Shown: positions 1-8,296, numbered from the stretch's first letter. The stretch: 64,000 bases of DNA from Rarobacter faecitabidus (GCF_006716265.1 NZ_VFOS01000003.1:177495-241494), one strand, 5' to 3'. Numbers and translations are program-made. Notes: a model not told the origin generated them from the letters alone.

Positions 1-214
1 GCGCGAACCGGCTGATCGCGCCAGCGCGCAGGTAGTCGCCGTAGGAGAATCCGCCGGGGACAATCACCGCGTCAACAGCGTGCAGGTCCTCGTCCCCGTG
101 CCACAGGCTGACGGCCTCGGCACCAGCGAGCCGGACGGCGCGAGCGGCGTCGCGGTCATCGAGCGTGCCCGGAAACGTGATGACCCCGATGCGGGCACCG
201 GCCGCGTCGCTCAC
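1..214 (-). CDS. purQ: Phosphoribosylformylglycinamidine synthase subunit PurQ, N-terminal part (truncated by window edge)
   Basis: This is the glutaminase subunit of FGAM synthase, which feeds ammonia to PurL in step four of purine synthesis. About 71 N-terminal codons lie in the window and the rest continues to the left. The reading frame starts with GTG and gives [20 protein letters not shown], then [19 protein letters not shown], the typical PurQ N-terminus; the catalytic Cys is beyond the edge. The GTG start overlaps the stop of purS by four bases, so the two are translationally coupled. Identification is secure from these motifs and from the neighbour. Confidence 0.93.
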   Translation of the reverse strand, partial: MSDAAGARIGVITFPGTLDDRDAARAVRLAGAEAVSLWHGDEDLHAVDAVIVPGGFSYGDYLRAGAISRFA

Positions 215-468
215 TTCTCGTCCTCGGCAACGGTGACCGCGACGACGTCCTCGATGATCGGGTTGGACAGGACCTGCTCAGCCGCGGACCGGGCGGCGGC
301 GAGCACGTCCTCGGTGACCTCGCCCTCGATCTCGAGTTCGAACCGCTTGCCCTGGCGCACGGACGCGAACTGGGTGAAGCCGAGGCGCGGAAGGGCTCCT
401 GCAACGGCCTTGCCTTGCGGGTCCAGGATCTCGGGCTTGGGCATGACATCGACGATTACTCGTGCCAC
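211..468 (-). CDS. purS: Phosphoribosylformylglycinamidine synthase subunit PurS
   Basis: This is an 85-residue protein, the usual size for PurS, the small structural subunit that joins PurL and PurQ in the FGAM synthase complex of Gram-positive bacteria. It reads [20 protein letters not shown] and then the family pattern [21 protein letters not shown] place the start at a GTG preceded by AAAGGAG seven bases away; the internal ATG eight codons later has no such site and would remove the first beta strand. It overlaps purQ by four bases and clearly forms an operon with it. Confidence 0.95.
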   Translation of the reverse strand: MARVIVDVMPKPEILDPQGKAVAGALPRLGFTQFASVRQGKRFELEIEGEVTEDVLAAARSAAEQVLSNPIIEDVVAVTVAEDEK

Positions 469-743
469 TGAGGGGCTCCTTTGAGAATGTGCGCTTAAGC
501 AATGTGCGAGAGGGCTTCGGTCCCATGTTACCGCCGCGGTGGCGGCGCTAGGGTCCAAGTAATGCGAGTGGTACCACAGCGATGCTTCGGACGGATTGGA
601 CAGCGAGCGATTGGAGGAGCGCGCGTGCAGCCGATCGCGGGTCCACGAGATGGTGCTGCATCGCGGTAGTCGGTCGCTACTCGGCAAACGGGCGGAATGC
701 TGCTGGGCAAAACGGGCGGATAGGTCACCCAGGAGGTGCGGCC
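469..743. other. Intergenic stretch upstream of purS, no recognised gene
   Basis: I see no convincing gene here on either strand. It should contain the promoter of the purS-purQ operon (minus strand), and it includes a short GC-rich inverted repeat, CCGCC-GCGGT-GGCGG, near 531-545. Open frames crossing it do not keep the codon bias of the neighbours. Confidence 0.5.
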
Positions 744-980
744 CTATTGACCGTGGACGGCCACCCACGCCAGCAGACGCACATCCTCTTCCTCGATCTC
801 CGGCAGCGGCTTGATGGGCGCGGGCGCCTTCAACCTGCCAGGGTGCTGGATCTGCCGCCGTGGGGGATCGTGCTCGACCTATTCCACCCGCCCGCCGACG
901 TGGTGATCGAGTACGTCGAACAGTTCAGGAACGCTGCGGTCGTCGAGGATTGACCCGTCCAGCCGCCCACTCCAATCCAT
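744..980 (-). pseudogene. Possible interrupted small gene, divergent from the toxin-antitoxin pair
   Basis: Reading leftward from an ATG at 980 gives 33 codons (MDWSGRLDGSILDDRSVPEL at the start), then an in-frame TAG at 881-879, then 44 further codons in the same frame ending in LPEIEEEDVRLLAWVAVHGQ and a TAG at 746-744. Third-base GC is high on both sides of the internal stop, which suggests a formerly continuous coding sequence of 77-78 codons broken by one nonsense change. The ATG lies two bases from the palindrome at 982-999, so this frame and the antitoxin would share one control region. I do not recognise the family. The alternative is a chance open frame, or a real 33-residue peptide. 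Confidence 0.35.
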
Positions 981-981
981 C

Positions 982-999
982 GGTATCACCGGTGATACC
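982..999. promoter_or_regulatory. 18-bp perfect palindrome, probable operator of the toxin-antitoxin operon
   Basis: GGTATCACC followed directly by GGTGATACC is a perfect inverted repeat that ends seven bases before the antitoxin ATG. A -10-like hexamer TACCAT at 996-1001 overlaps its right end and would place transcription start at or next to the ATG at 1007, giving a leaderless mRNA. Phd/YefM-type antitoxins repress their own operons by binding such palindromes, so autorepression by direct promoter occlusion is the natural reading. The -10 assignment is inference. Confidence 0.6.
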
Positions 1000-1006
1000 A
1001 TGAGGT

Positions 1007-1243
1007 ATGGCAACGGTGAGTGTGCGAGATCTGCGAAACCACGGCGGCGACATTCTGAATCAGGTGGCGCGTGGCGAATCCGTCACGGTGACGAGGGACG
1101 GCGCAGAGATCGCACGCCTCGAGCCGCTTCCACGGCGCAGCGCCTCACCCGCAGAACTCATCGCTCGCAGGCGTCATCTACCGAAAGTTGACCCGAGCGC
1201 GCTACGTCGGGACATCGATTCGATCCTGGACGCATCCTTGTGA
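1007..1243 (+). CDS. Type II antitoxin, Phd/YefM family
   Basis: This is a 78-residue protein that starts ATVSVRDLRNHGGDILNQVA and continues with GESVTVTRDGAEIARLEPL, the characteristic Phd/YefM DNA-binding fold. The C-terminal part, SALRRDIDSILDASL, is the flexible tail expected to bind and neutralise the toxin. It overlaps the downstream PIN toxin by four bases. There is no proper ribosome-binding site; the ATG is probably at the 5' end of a leaderless transcript controlled by the palindrome just upstream. An in-frame partner, a family-typical size and the operator make the call firm. Confidence 0.88.
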   Translation: MATVSVRDLRNHGGDILNQVARGESVTVTRDGAEIARLEPLPRRSASPAELIARRRHLPKVDPSALRRDIDSILDASL

Positions 1244-1686
1244 CCCGTGACGCCGCCTCGAAGCCGGGCGGATCTACCGCGCGCGGGCTGCTCGACACCT
1301 CGACCGTCATACTGCTCGGAGACTTGGTGGACCCGGACGCGTTACCCTCCGAATGCCTGGTCAGCGCCATAACCCTCGCCGAGTTGTCCGTCGGCCCGCT
1401 AGTGGCCACGACCGACGAGGAACGCTCCGCCCGCCAATTGCATCTCCAACTGGCCGAATCAGACTTCGAGGTGGTGCCGATTGGGGCATCGGCAGCGCGG
1501 GCCTTCGGTGCTGTCGCCGCGAACCTGAGATCCGCCGGCCGCAAGCCCGCAGCCAGAGCGTACGACGCGCTGATTGCCGCCTGCGCCATCAGCGAGGGGT
1601 TGCCGCTCTACACGTGCAATCCGGACGACTTCGCGGGCATCGCCATGCTGGACGTGCATGCCATAGCGAACCCACGGGATGCGTGA
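1240..1686 (+). CDS. PIN-domain (VapC-type) ribonuclease toxin
   Basis: This 148-residue protein is the toxin partner of the Phd/YefM antitoxin immediately upstream; its GTG start overlaps the antitoxin stop by four bases. The PIN-domain acidic residues are visible: Asp in LLDTSTVILL (about residue 19), Glu in SAITLAELSVG (about 48), Asp in ARAYDALIAACAISEGLPLY (about 109) and a final Asp in CNPDDFAGI. PIN toxins cleave RNA, commonly tRNA or rRNA, with bound Mg or Mn. About 15 extra residues precede the first strand, so an internal start is possible, but the overlap with the antitoxin favours the GTG used here. All expected catalytic residues are present, unlike the PIN gene at 20040-20450. 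Confidence 0.88.
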   Translation: MTRDAASKPGGSTARGLLDTSTVILLGDLVDPDALPSECLVSAITLAELSVGPLVATTDEERSARQLHLQLAESDFEVVPIGASAARAFGAVAANLRSAGRKPAARAYDALIAACAISEGLPLYTCNPDDFAGIAMLDVHAIANPRDA

Positions 1687-1761
1687 TCCCGCGATCCACA
1701 CCGAAGGATGCTCAACCAGTCACCCCACCCCCGGTTCGCTCAATCGGTGACCCAGCTCCCG

Positions 1762-1832
1762 GTTCGCCGTATGAAAATACAGTTCAAGGTGCGAAATATC
1801 AGCCAGTCAACGGCACTAACATGGGGCGAACC
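1762..1832. repeat. 71-bp dispersed intergenic repeat, copy A
   Basis: This segment begins GTTCGCCGTATGAAA and ends GGGGCGAACC. It aligns without gaps to 17168-17238, with about 52 of 71 bases identical by hand count. The element has two direct copies of a GTTCGC-GTATGAAA-like 15-mer and a third in inverted orientation at the end, so it can fold on itself. This copy is the more degenerate one. It sits between the PIN toxin and purC. Confidence 0.6.
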
Positions 1833-1866
1833 GAACTGAAGCGGGCTGGGAGGCTGTCGCGAAGGC

Positions 1867-1900
1867 GGGCCGCGGATCAGACCGGGCCGCGGATCAGACC
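1867..1900. repeat. Two tandem copies of a 17-bp unit
   Basis: GGGCCGCGGATCAGACC occurs twice with no spacing, followed by GGGC. It lies just beyond the 3' end of purC (minus strand). No function is evident. Confidence 0.7.
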
Positions 1901-1970
1901 GGGCAGCGACGGGGGAGGCACGCAGCGACTACCGAGGCGCGCTCGGACGGCCGGCGCCGCGCCGCGCGAC

Positions 1971-2924
1971 CTACGCCAGCGCCGAACGGGTCAGCCGCTC
2001 GTAAGCCTCCAGGTAGCGGGTGCGTGTGCGCTCCACGACATCGGCGGGCAGCGATGGGGGCGGCACGTCGCCGGACTTGTCCCAGCCCGACTCGGCCGAG
2101 GTGAGCCAGTCGCGCACGAACTGCTTGTCGAAGCTCGGCTGCGCTCGCCCTGGCTCCCACTCATCGGCGGGCCAGAAGCGGGACGAGTCGGGCGTCAGCA
2201 CCTCGTCCCCGAGCACGATGCCGCCCGTCGCCGGGTCGATGCCGAACTCCAGCTTGGTGTCGGCCAGAATGATTCCGCGCGAGCGCGCGATCTCCTCGGC
2301 CCTCTCGTACACCGCGATCGTCAGGTCCCGCAGCGCCGCGGCGGCCTCGTCCCCGACCCGCTCGGCGGCCTGGGCGAAGGTGATGTTCTCGTCGTGATCG
2401 CCGATCTCGGCCTTGGTGGCGGGCGTGAAGATCGGCGTCGGCAGCTTCGATCCGTCCGTGAGCCCGTCCGGCAGTTCAACGCCACACACCTGCCCCGGTA
2501 GCCCCGCGGCCTGGGCGGCACGGTACTCGGCCAGCCCCGATCCGGTGAGGTAGCCGCGGACCACGCACTCGATGGGGAACATGTCGAGCCGCTTGCAGAT
2601 CATCGCGCGCCCGGCCACGGCGGGCGGCACCAGCCCATCGGCGGGCGACTGGCTGACCTCGGTCGACACGACGTGGTTGTCGACGATGTCCGCGATCTGC
2701 GCGAACCACCACAGGCTCAGCGACGTAAGCACCCTGCCCTTGTCGGCAATCGCCGGATCGAGCGCGTGGTCGTACGCACTGATGCGGTCCGAGGCCACGA
2801 CGAGCACGACGTCCCCGAGCGGATGCGCGCCGCCCAGAGCGTCCAGATCGGGGACGAACAGGTCGCGAACCTTCCCCGAATACGTGTGCTTCCAGCCGGC
2901 CATCGGTGTCTCATTCCAGGTCAC
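1971..2924 (-). CDS. purC: Phosphoribosylaminoimidazole-succinocarboxamide synthase (SAICAR synthetase)
   Basis: PurC condenses CAIR with aspartate using ATP in purine synthesis. The N-terminal ATP-binding motif GWKHTYSGKVRDLF, then VVASDRISAYD, FPIECVVRGYLTGSG and ILADTKLEFGID are all diagnostic, and the length of about 317 residues suits the bacterial monofunctional enzyme. I use the GTG at 2924 because it gives a 13-residue lead before the SGKVRDL motif, as is usual in actinomycete PurC; an ATG further upstream (2942) and one downstream (2903) are possible. The GTG is preceded directly by AGAGGG, so the message may be nearly leaderless. It is divergent from the membrane protein at 2974. 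Confidence 0.95.
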   Translation of the reverse strand: MTWNETPMAGWKHTYSGKVRDLFVPDLDALGGAHPLGDVVLVVASDRISAYDHALDPAIADKGRVLTSLSLWWFAQIADIVDNHVVSTEVSQSPADGLVPPAVAGRAMICKRLDMFPIECVVRGYLTGSGLAEYRAAQAAGLPGQVCGVELPDGLTDGSKLPTPIFTPATKAEIGDHDENITFAQAAERVGDEAAAALRDLTIAVYERAEEIARSRGIILADTKLEFGIDPATGGIVLGDEVLTPDSSRFWPADEWEPGRAQPSFDKQFVRDWLTSAESGWDKSGDVPPPSLPADVVERTRTRYLEAYERLTRSALA

Positions 2925-2973
2925 CCCTCTAGTGTGGTGCATCGAGAGGCATTTGCGATAAACGAGGAGCCAG

Positions 2974-3669
2974 ATGGATCAGCCGGAACACGACGCGCCA
3001 ACCGGCGCGGCGGGCACCGAGCCAGACGAGTGGGAAGAACTCGCCGACGAGTTGTCGGGCAACGACCGGCCGGGTCATCGCTCGCTCTGGATCGCCATCG
3101 CCGGACTCGTCGTCATCGTCGGCGTCGCCCTCGTTCTATGGCAGCCGTGGAGCCCGCGGGATTCCGGCGGCGGACGAGCGACAAAGAACTCGTCCTCCCC
3201 CGCCAGCGAAAGCCCGGCGGATCCGCTCGCCGGCCCCGGCGGCCCGCTGGGGCTCATGGCCGACCCCTGGCCCGCCGAGGCATTGACCGCCCTCAAGACG
3301 GAGCAGGGCGTCACGACCCTCTCGCGGATACTGCTCACCGCCGACCAGATCCAGGCGACCGGGGCCGACGCGACGGGCGCCTGGCAGGACTTCGTCTACG
3401 TCGAGGACAGCGCGCTCCCGCTCGGCGATCCGCTCATTCCCCCCAGGCAGGAGGACGAGTTCTCCCTCGCCGACGTGGACGCTAACGCCATAGGGAAGGC
3501 CGCGACTTCGACCGTCGCTGGCGCGAAATCGGGCATCGACGTGACGCAGGTGATCGTCGAGCGGGATGCCCTGGCGGACGGCGCCCCCATCGTCATCGAG
3601 GTCTATTGGAAGGCAGGCGATGACCTGCAGGTGAGCAGGTTCGACGCGACCGGAACACCACTGGGGTAA
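2974..3669 (+). CDS. Single-pass membrane protein of unknown function
   Basis: This 231-residue protein has an acidic N-terminus of about 40 residues, one strongly hydrophobic segment (LWIAIAGLVVIVGVALVLW, about residues 38-56), a Ser/Gly/Pro-rich linker, and an outside domain of about 150 residues. The ATG is preceded by GAGGAG. The soluble part alternates acidic stretches and short strands (VTQVIVERDALADGAPIVIE) and resembles a small extracytoplasmic alpha-beta domain, but I cannot name the family. It stands alone on this strand between purC and the DUF1801 operon, both of which are on the other strand, so it gives no operon clue. Confidence 0.75.
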   Translation: MDQPEHDAPTGAAGTEPDEWEELADELSGNDRPGHRSLWIAIAGLVVIVGVALVLWQPWSPRDSGGGRATKNSSSPASESPADPLAGPGGPLGLMADPWPAEALTALKTEQGVTTLSRILLTADQIQATGADATGAWQDFVYVEDSALPLGDPLIPPRQEDEFSLADVDANAIGKAATSTVAGAKSGIDVTQVIVERDALADGAPIVIEVYWKAGDDLQVSRFDATGTPLG

Positions 3670-3745
3670 CGCCGCGCGCTGGCGAGCCGCCTAACTCCAC
3701 TTGCCGCCGCGCGTCCGCGCGGGATGCACCACCTACCGTCGCGCG

Positions 3746-4177
3746 CTACCCGGCGGCCTTGCGCACGGCGTCGCGCAGGCGCTGCTCCACCTCGTCGGTC
3801 ACTGCCACGACGGCGAACGAGGTCGCCCACATGTCGCCGTCGTCGAGCGACGCCGTGTCCTGGAAGCCGACGGTCCCGTACCTGGAGTCGAACTTCGAGG
3901 CCGGTTGGAAGAACACGACGACGTTGCCGTCCCGGGCGTACGACGGGAACCCGTACCAGGTCTTCGGGTTCAGGTGCGGCGCCTCCTCGGACACGATGCG
4001 GTGCAGCAGCGCGGCGACCGCCTGATCCGTCCCGCTGAGGGCGTCGATGGCCTCGACGCAGGCGTCCAACTCCTTGGCGAGTTTCGCCGCGCCCTTCAGG
4101 CCCTTGGAGGTGCGCAGTTCTTCCGCGCGCTGCCTCATGGCGGCGCGTTCCTGAGCGCTGAATCCGGTGCTCGACAT
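3746..4177 (-). CDS. DUF1801 / YdhG-like protein
   Basis: This 143-residue protein contains the pattern WYGFPSYARDGNVVVFFQPA followed by the aromatic and acidic positions of the DUF1801 (YdhG) family, in which relatives include frataxin-like iron-binding proteins. The N-terminal half is a charged helical region. It starts four bases after the VOC-family gene, so it is the third gene of an AraC-VOC-DUF1801 operon, a grouping often seen in actinomycetes. The biochemical role is not established; an iron-chaperone or stress function is a guess from family membership. Confidence 0.8.
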   Translation of the reverse strand: MSSTGFSAQERAAMRQRAEELRTSKGLKGAAKLAKELDACVEAIDALSGTDQAVAALLHRIVSEEAPHLNPKTWYGFPSYARDGNVVVFFQPASKFDSRYGTVGFQDTASLDDGDMWATSFAVVAVTDEVEQRLRDAVRKAAG

Positions 4178-4181
4178 GATT

Positions 4182-4607
4182 TCAAACCTTCCTGGTCTGC
4201 TGTACCCGGATCAGGTTGCCGGCTGGATCGCGTAGCGCCCCGTCCCTGACCCCGTAGTCCTGGTCGGCCGGTTCCTGGACGATGCTCGCCCCCGCGGCCT
4301 CGAATGCGGCGAACGCCCCATCTACATCGTCCGTGGCGAGGTTGATCCCGAAGTACGAGCCCTTCGCGATCAGTGCGCGCAGGAAGTCGCGTTCCTCATC
4401 CGAGATGTCGTGGCCGACCCCGGGCGGATGGAGCACGATCGCCGTGTCGGGCTGCCCGGGCGGGCCGACCGTGATCCACCGCATGTCGCCGAAGCCGACA
4501 TCGAGCCTGACCTCGAAGCCGAGCACGTCGCGGTAGAAGGCCAGCGATGCCTCGGGGTCGAGGTGGGGAAGGAAGCTGGATTGGATGGAGATGTTCATAG
4601 GCCTCAC
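4182..4607 (-). CDS. VOC-family (glyoxalase/bleomycin-resistance-like) protein
   Basis: This is a protein of about 140 residues with the paired beta-alpha-beta-beta-beta pattern of the vicinal-oxygen-chelate fold: LDPEASLAFYRDVLGFEVRL in the first half and ATDDVDGAFAAFEAAGASIV then DPAGNLIRVQQ in the second. The GTG at 4607 overlaps the stop of the AraC gene by four bases; an ATG at 4598, preceded by GGTGAGG, is an equally plausible start. Its substrate is unknown. Genes of this type paired with an AraC regulator are often annotated as stress or xenobiotic-handling proteins. Confidence 0.85.
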   Translation of the reverse strand: MRPMNISIQSSFLPHLDPEASLAFYRDVLGFEVRLDVGFGDMRWITVGPPGQPDTAIVLHPPGVGHDISDEERDFLRALIAKGSYFGINLATDDVDGAFAAFEAAGASIVQEPADQDYGVRDGALRDPAGNLIRVQQTRKV

Positions 4608-5041
4608 CCTATGGCCGTTCCGTCGTGCGGCGCTTCTCGATTCCTGATCGGTTTCGTCACCTGCTTGACGATGCAGGGAAGCATCCCGGGCCGCACGGAC
4701 GCGCCCTGCTCCCGGTAGGTGCTGGGCGACACTCCGACCAGTTCAGTGAATCGCGTGCTGAACGTGCCAAGCGACTGATAGCCCACCGCGAAGCACACCT
4801 CGGTGACCGTCAGGTCGCGGCGGCGCAGCAGTGCCATCGACCGCTCGATCCGCCGGGTCATCAGGTACTGGTACGGCGATTCCCCATAGACGCGCTTGAA
4901 CTGCCTCGTCAGGTGCCCTGCAGACATGTGCACGTGCGCGGCCAGCGAATCGACGTCGAGCGGTTCCGCGAAGTAACGATCCATCCGGTCGCGCACCTGC
5001 CGCAGGAGGGCGATCGTGTCGAGGTCCGGCAGTTTAGGCAT
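4604..5041 (-). CDS. AraC-family transcriptional regulator (HTH only)
   Basis: This 145-residue protein consists of little more than the double helix-turn-helix of AraC/XylS regulators: VDSLAAHVHMSAGHLTRQFK is the first HTH and VTEVCFAVGYQSLGTFSTRF followed by GVSPSTYRE is the second, with its signature. There is no N-terminal sensor domain, as in SoxS or MarA types. The gene heads the operon with the VOC and DUF1801 genes and overlaps the former by four bases, so it probably regulates its own operon. No clear ribosome-binding site precedes the ATG. Confidence 0.88.
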   Translation of the reverse strand: MPKLPDLDTIALLRQVRDRMDRYFAEPLDVDSLAAHVHMSAGHLTRQFKRVYGESPYQYLMTRRIERSMALLRRRDLTVTEVCFAVGYQSLGTFSTRFTELVGVSPSTYREQGASVRPGMLPCIVKQVTKPIRNREAPHDGTAIG

Positions 5042-5085
5042 ACCACCGATTCTGGCATTCGCATTGGACGAGTAGTCCGCGCCCT

Positions 5086-5190
5086 GCGTAGCGGCGGCGT
5101 GCGTAGCGGCGGCCCGCGTAGCGACGACCCGCGTAGCGACGCCCCGCGTAGCGACGCCCCGCGTAGCCGCGCCCCGCGTAGCGGCGCCCT
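5086..5190. repeat. Seven-copy 15-bp tandem repeat (minisatellite)
   Basis: There are seven contiguous 15-base units related to GCGTAGCGACGCCCC, the middle ones nearly identical and the outer ones diverged. It lies in the 356-base gap between the AraC and purD genes, close upstream of the AraC start. No frame is closed by the unit; on the minus strand one frame reads as ASLRG-type pentapeptides, but no supported gene contains it. Copy-number variation between strains would be expected. Confidence 0.85.
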
Positions 5191-5228
5191 GCTACGGGGA
5201 GGATCCCTCGCGAAGGCGCGCAGGGCGA

Positions 5229-5315
5229 AGACTCTCGCGTAGGCGCGTAGGCGCGTAGAGCGAGGTTGCCGGCTCTCGCATAGGCGCGCCGGGGACGGAC
5301 TCTCGCGGACGCGCG
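5229..5315. repeat. Imperfect repeats of a CTCGCGTAGGCGCG-like motif
   Basis: Three imperfect copies of about 18 bases (GACTCTCGCGTAGGCGCG, GGCTCTCGCATAGGCGCG, GACTCTCGCGGACGCGCG) continue the repetitive character of the gap between the AraC and purD genes. Nothing else is recognisable from 5191 to 5397. Confidence 0.5.
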
Positions 5316-5397
5316 CCGAAACCGCGGCCACGCCTGGGCCGTGCGCGGGCGATGCCGCCCGGATCGAAGGACGGTCGACTCGGTGTCGACCCGGCCG

Positions 5398-6666
5398 CTA
5401 TGCCTGGGCTGCGCGCAGGGCGATATCGCTGCGGTGGTGGGATCCGGGCAGGGAGATCTCGTCCACTCCGCGATACGCGGCCGCGCGAGCCGCACCGAGG
5501 TCGGCGCCCACGCCAACGACGCTCAGGACGCGACCGCCGGACGAAACGAGCGAGCCATCCGCGGTGAGCTTGGTGCCGGCGTGCAGCACGTGAACTCCCG
5601 GCAGTTCGCCCGCCGCCGCCAGGCCAGTGATCGGGTCGCCGGAACGAACGTCCGCCGGATAACCATGCGCCGCCACGACCACAGTCACCGCGGCCTCATC
5701 CCGCCACTGCAGCGGCGGCAGCTCGCTCAGCGAGCGCGTGGCGGAGGCGAGCAGAAGCGACGAGAGCGGGGTGCGCAGGCGCGCGAGCACGACCTGCGTT
5801 TCGGGGTCTCCGAAGCGCGCGTTGAACTCGACCACGCGCACGCCGCGGCTCGTCAGGGCGAGCCCGACATAGAGCACGCCGGAGAAGGGGGTGCCGCGAT
5901 CGGCCATCGCCCGGACGGTGGGCTTGGCAATGCGCTCGAGCACCTCGTCCGTCAGATCGGCGGGTGCCCAGGGAAGCGGGCTGTACGCGCCCATGCCACC
6001 GGTGTTGGGGCCCTCGTCCTCGTCATAGGCGCGCTTAAAGTCCTGCGCGGGGGCAAGCGGCACTACGTCCGTGCCATCGCAGATGCAGAAAAGCGACACC
6101 TCGGGGCCGTCGAGGTACTCCTCGATGACGACCTTGCCATCGTCGCCGCGCGCGTCGAGCGCCGCCTGGGCGTGGGCCAATGCGGCGTCGCGGTCATTCG
6201 TGACGACGACGCCCTTACCCGCGGCCAGGCCGTCGTCCTTGACGACGTACGGAGCGCCGAACGCATCGAGCGCCGCCGCCACCTCATCGATCGTGGTGCA
6301 GACATGGGCGAGCGCGGTGGGAACGCCCGCGAGCGCCATGATCTCCTTGGCAAACGACTTCGATCCCTCCAACTGCGCCGCCTGTGCGCTCGGACCGAAT
6401 ACCGGCACCCCGGCCGCCTCGACGGCATCGGCTACGCCGGCGACGAGCGGCGCCTCGGGGCCAATCACGACCAGATCGGGGTTCAGCGCGGCGACGAGGT
6501 CGGTCACCGCCTCGGGGTCGTCGGCCTTGATCGCGTGCAACGTCGCGATCTGCCCAATTCCCGGGTTGCCAGGCGCCGCGTGGAGCTCATGGCCGGCGGG
6601 CTCCGCAGCGAGTGAGTGGGTAATCGCGTGTTCACGGGCACCGGAGCCCAAGACGAGGATCTTCAC
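5398..6666 (-). CDS. purD: Phosphoribosylamine-glycine ligase (GAR synthetase)
   Basis: PurD joins glycine to phosphoribosylamine with ATP, the second step of purine synthesis. The 422-residue protein begins [20 protein letters not shown], has the ATP-grasp segment [17 protein letters not shown], the [12 protein letters not shown] and AYSPLPWAP regions, and the metal-binding [14 protein letters not shown] motif. Length and domain order are those of the monofunctional enzyme. It starts 26 bases after the end of the ROK-family repressor gene on the same strand, so the two may be cotranscribed. Confidence 0.97.
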   Translation of the reverse strand: MKILVLGSGAREHAITHSLAAEPAGHELHAAPGNPGIGQIATLHAIKADDPEAVTDLVAALNPDLVVIGPEAPLVAGVADAVEAAGVPVFGPSAQAAQLEGSKSFAKEIMALAGVPTALAHVCTTIDEVAAALDAFGAPYVVKDDGLAAGKGVVVTNDRDAALAHAQAALDARGDDGKVVIEEYLDGPEVSLFCICDGTDVVPLAPAQDFKRAYDEDEGPNTGGMGAYSPLPWAPADLTDEVLERIAKPTVRAMADRGTPFSGVLYVGLALTSRGVRVVEFNARFGDPETQVVLARLRTPLSSLLLASATRSLSELPPLQWRDEAAVTVVVAAHGYPADVRSGDPITGLAAAGELPGVHVLHAGTKLTADGSLVSSGGRVLSVVGVGADLGAARAAAYRGVDEISLPGSHHRSDIALRAAQA

Positions 6667-6692
6667 GGCAACAGAGTCTATCGGTAAACGCC

Positions 6693-7853
6693 CTAGCGCC
6701 TGCTGGCCGCGTTGTCCACGGCCTGCATGACGGCTCCGACCAGTTCGGAACGCGTACCAAGCCCGGCGACCACCACCTCGATGGTGTTCGCGATCGACGG
6801 CTCGGCGTAGCGGCGGATGGCCTCCTCGACCGCTGCGCGCAGCACAGAACTCGTCGCGCCGAACTGCCCGCCCAGGATGATCGCCCCCGGGTCGAGCGTC
6901 GTGGAAAGATCCGCGAGTACGCGGCCCAGCGTCCAGCCCGCGTCCGTGACAATCCGCCGCGCGGTGGGGTCGATCTCATCGCCCGAGATCACTGCGGTGA
7001 AATCGCTTGTCGAGCGATGCGAGAACTGCAATTGCCGCCGCACGGCGTCGAGCGAGGCCAGCGATTCCAGGCAGCCGCGCCGTCCGCAGCGGCACTGCTC
7101 GGAACTGCCCGCTATCTGCACGTGGCCGATTTCCCCGGCGAAGCCGGCCGAGCCCTCGTAGACGTTTCCTGCCAGGATCAGGCCCGCCCCGATACCCGAC
7201 GACACCTTCACATACAGCGAGTCGGGCCGGTTCGTGGCCGCGCCCCGGCGAAGCTCCCCGAACGCGCCGACGCTGACGTCATGCGTGGCCGTCACCGGCA
7301 CCCCGAAAGCGTTGGAGATCGTCGCGGCTGGCGGCTCAAGCGCCCACAACGACTTGCGGATCGGGGCCCGCATCGTGCCAGTTGCCCTGTCCAGCGGGAC
7401 GGGCACACCGGCCGCGATGCTCACTACTGGCCGATCGCCCGAGTGCTCCGCGACGAGTTCCTGGTACCCGGCCACCGCGAGCCCCACGACGCCGTGGACG
7501 TTCATCTCCGGATCCAGCGGCGTCTCAATTTCGGCGACTATGTCCCCGGCGAGATCGGCGAGCGCGACGGCGACATGACTGTGGCCGAAGTCGAGCCCCG
7601 CCACGAGCGACGCGGGGGATTTGAAGTAGATGGTCGCGGACGGACGCCCGCGCTTGCCTCGACCAGTCCGGTCAAGCCGGACCTCCACCTCCCCGGCCTC
7701 CACGAGTGCCGTAACGAGGTGCGCCACCCCGCCGCGCGAGAGTCCGAGTTCCCCCATGAGGTCGGCGCGCGAGCAACCACCAGTGCGCCGGATGTATTCG
7801 AGCGCCGCTGCACGGCTGCGCTGACGGATCGCAATAACGTCGCCCGATGACAC
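6693..7853 (-). CDS. ROK-family transcriptional repressor (NagC/XylR type)
   Basis: This 386-residue protein has an N-terminal winged helix (about residues 10-70, [20 protein letters not shown]) and a C-terminal ROK sugar-kinase-like domain. The ROK features are [45 protein letters not shown] and the zinc motif [11 protein letters not shown]. The acidic residue of the active-site region is present ([12 protein letters not shown]). Such proteins bind DNA and release it on binding a sugar or sugar phosphate. It lies just upstream of purD and is divergent from the secreted-protein gene at 8297, whose control region it could bind. Confidence 0.9.
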   Translation of the reverse strand: MSSGDVIAIRQRSRAAALEYIRRTGGCSRADLMGELGLSRGGVAHLVTALVEAGEVEVRLDRTGRGKRGRPSATIYFKSPASLVAGLDFGHSHVAVALADLAGDIVAEIETPLDPEMNVHGVVGLAVAGYQELVAEHSGDRPVVSIAAGVPVPLDRATGTMRAPIRKSLWALEPPAATISNAFGVPVTATHDVSVGAFGELRRGAATNRPDSLYVKVSSGIGAGLILAGNVYEGSAGFAGEIGHVQIAGSSEQCRCGRRGCLESLASLDAVRRQLQFSHRSTSDFTAVISGDEIDPTARRIVTDAGWTLGRVLADLSTTLDPGAIILGGQFGATSSVLRAAVEEAIRRYAEPSIANTIEVVVAGLGTRSELVGAVMQAVDNAASRR

Positions 7854-8296
7854 GAATCAGCCTCCCTGACCAGGTCTTTTGTTCCTCGTAACACGATCAT
7901 GCATGACACTGACTCGTCCAGCACAGTCTATCCACGGGTTGACCTGCAATGTCCGGGCAATCTGGGGGCAACCCCAGACTTTTATGCACATTAGTCCAAA
8001 ACCTGGGTTCCGGTATCCAAATCGCGAGCGGGCGCGTAATGTCCGCATTGGGGCAATAAGTGCGCACTCGTCCAGGCTTGGGAGAGCTTGCCCACAGCGC
8101 GGCACATGCAGGTCACCTGCCATCCGCGTGAGCGCAACGACCAATGGAGTCCACATGATCAGCCGACGGTTCGTGCGATGCCGCCCCGCGTTGCCGGTGA
8201 TGGCAATTGCGGCGAAGGCCACAAGCACCGCCCCCACCGACCTAGACCAAGGCCGAGCCAACCCAACTACAGGCCACAGCAGACCCTGGAGTCACG
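7854..8296. other. 443-base divergent control region between the ROK repressor and surface-protein genes
   Basis: This gap is visibly less GC-rich than its surroundings, particularly 7870-8060, and holds no convincing gene. It should contain the promoters of the ROK repressor (minus) and of the secreted protein at 8297 (plus), plus the hairpin at 7961-7978. The large distance before the plus-strand ATG suggests a long leader or several regulatory sites. Confidence 0.55.
7961..7978 (+). terminator. Short hairpin with GCAA tetraloop followed by TTTT
   Basis: TCTGGGG-GCAA-CCCCAGA is a perfect 7-bp stem closed by a GNRA-type loop, followed after one base by four T residues at 7980-7983. On the plus strand it looks like a compact intrinsic terminator or an attenuator in the leader of the surface-protein operon; it could also simply be a protein-binding palindrome. 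Confidence 0.4.

Noticed and set aside
582..953. Plus-strand open frame of 123 codons before the toxin-antitoxin pair
   Set aside because: No ribosome-binding site and no recognisable domain; the opposite strand over 744-980 has better codon bias.
5086..5190. Possible CRISPR array
   Set aside because: The 15-base units have no spacers and there are no cas genes nearby.
5341..6615. 424-codon plus-strand frame opposite purD
   Set aside because: It is antisense to purD, Arg/Gly/His-rich and without motifs, a typical shadow in high-GC DNA.
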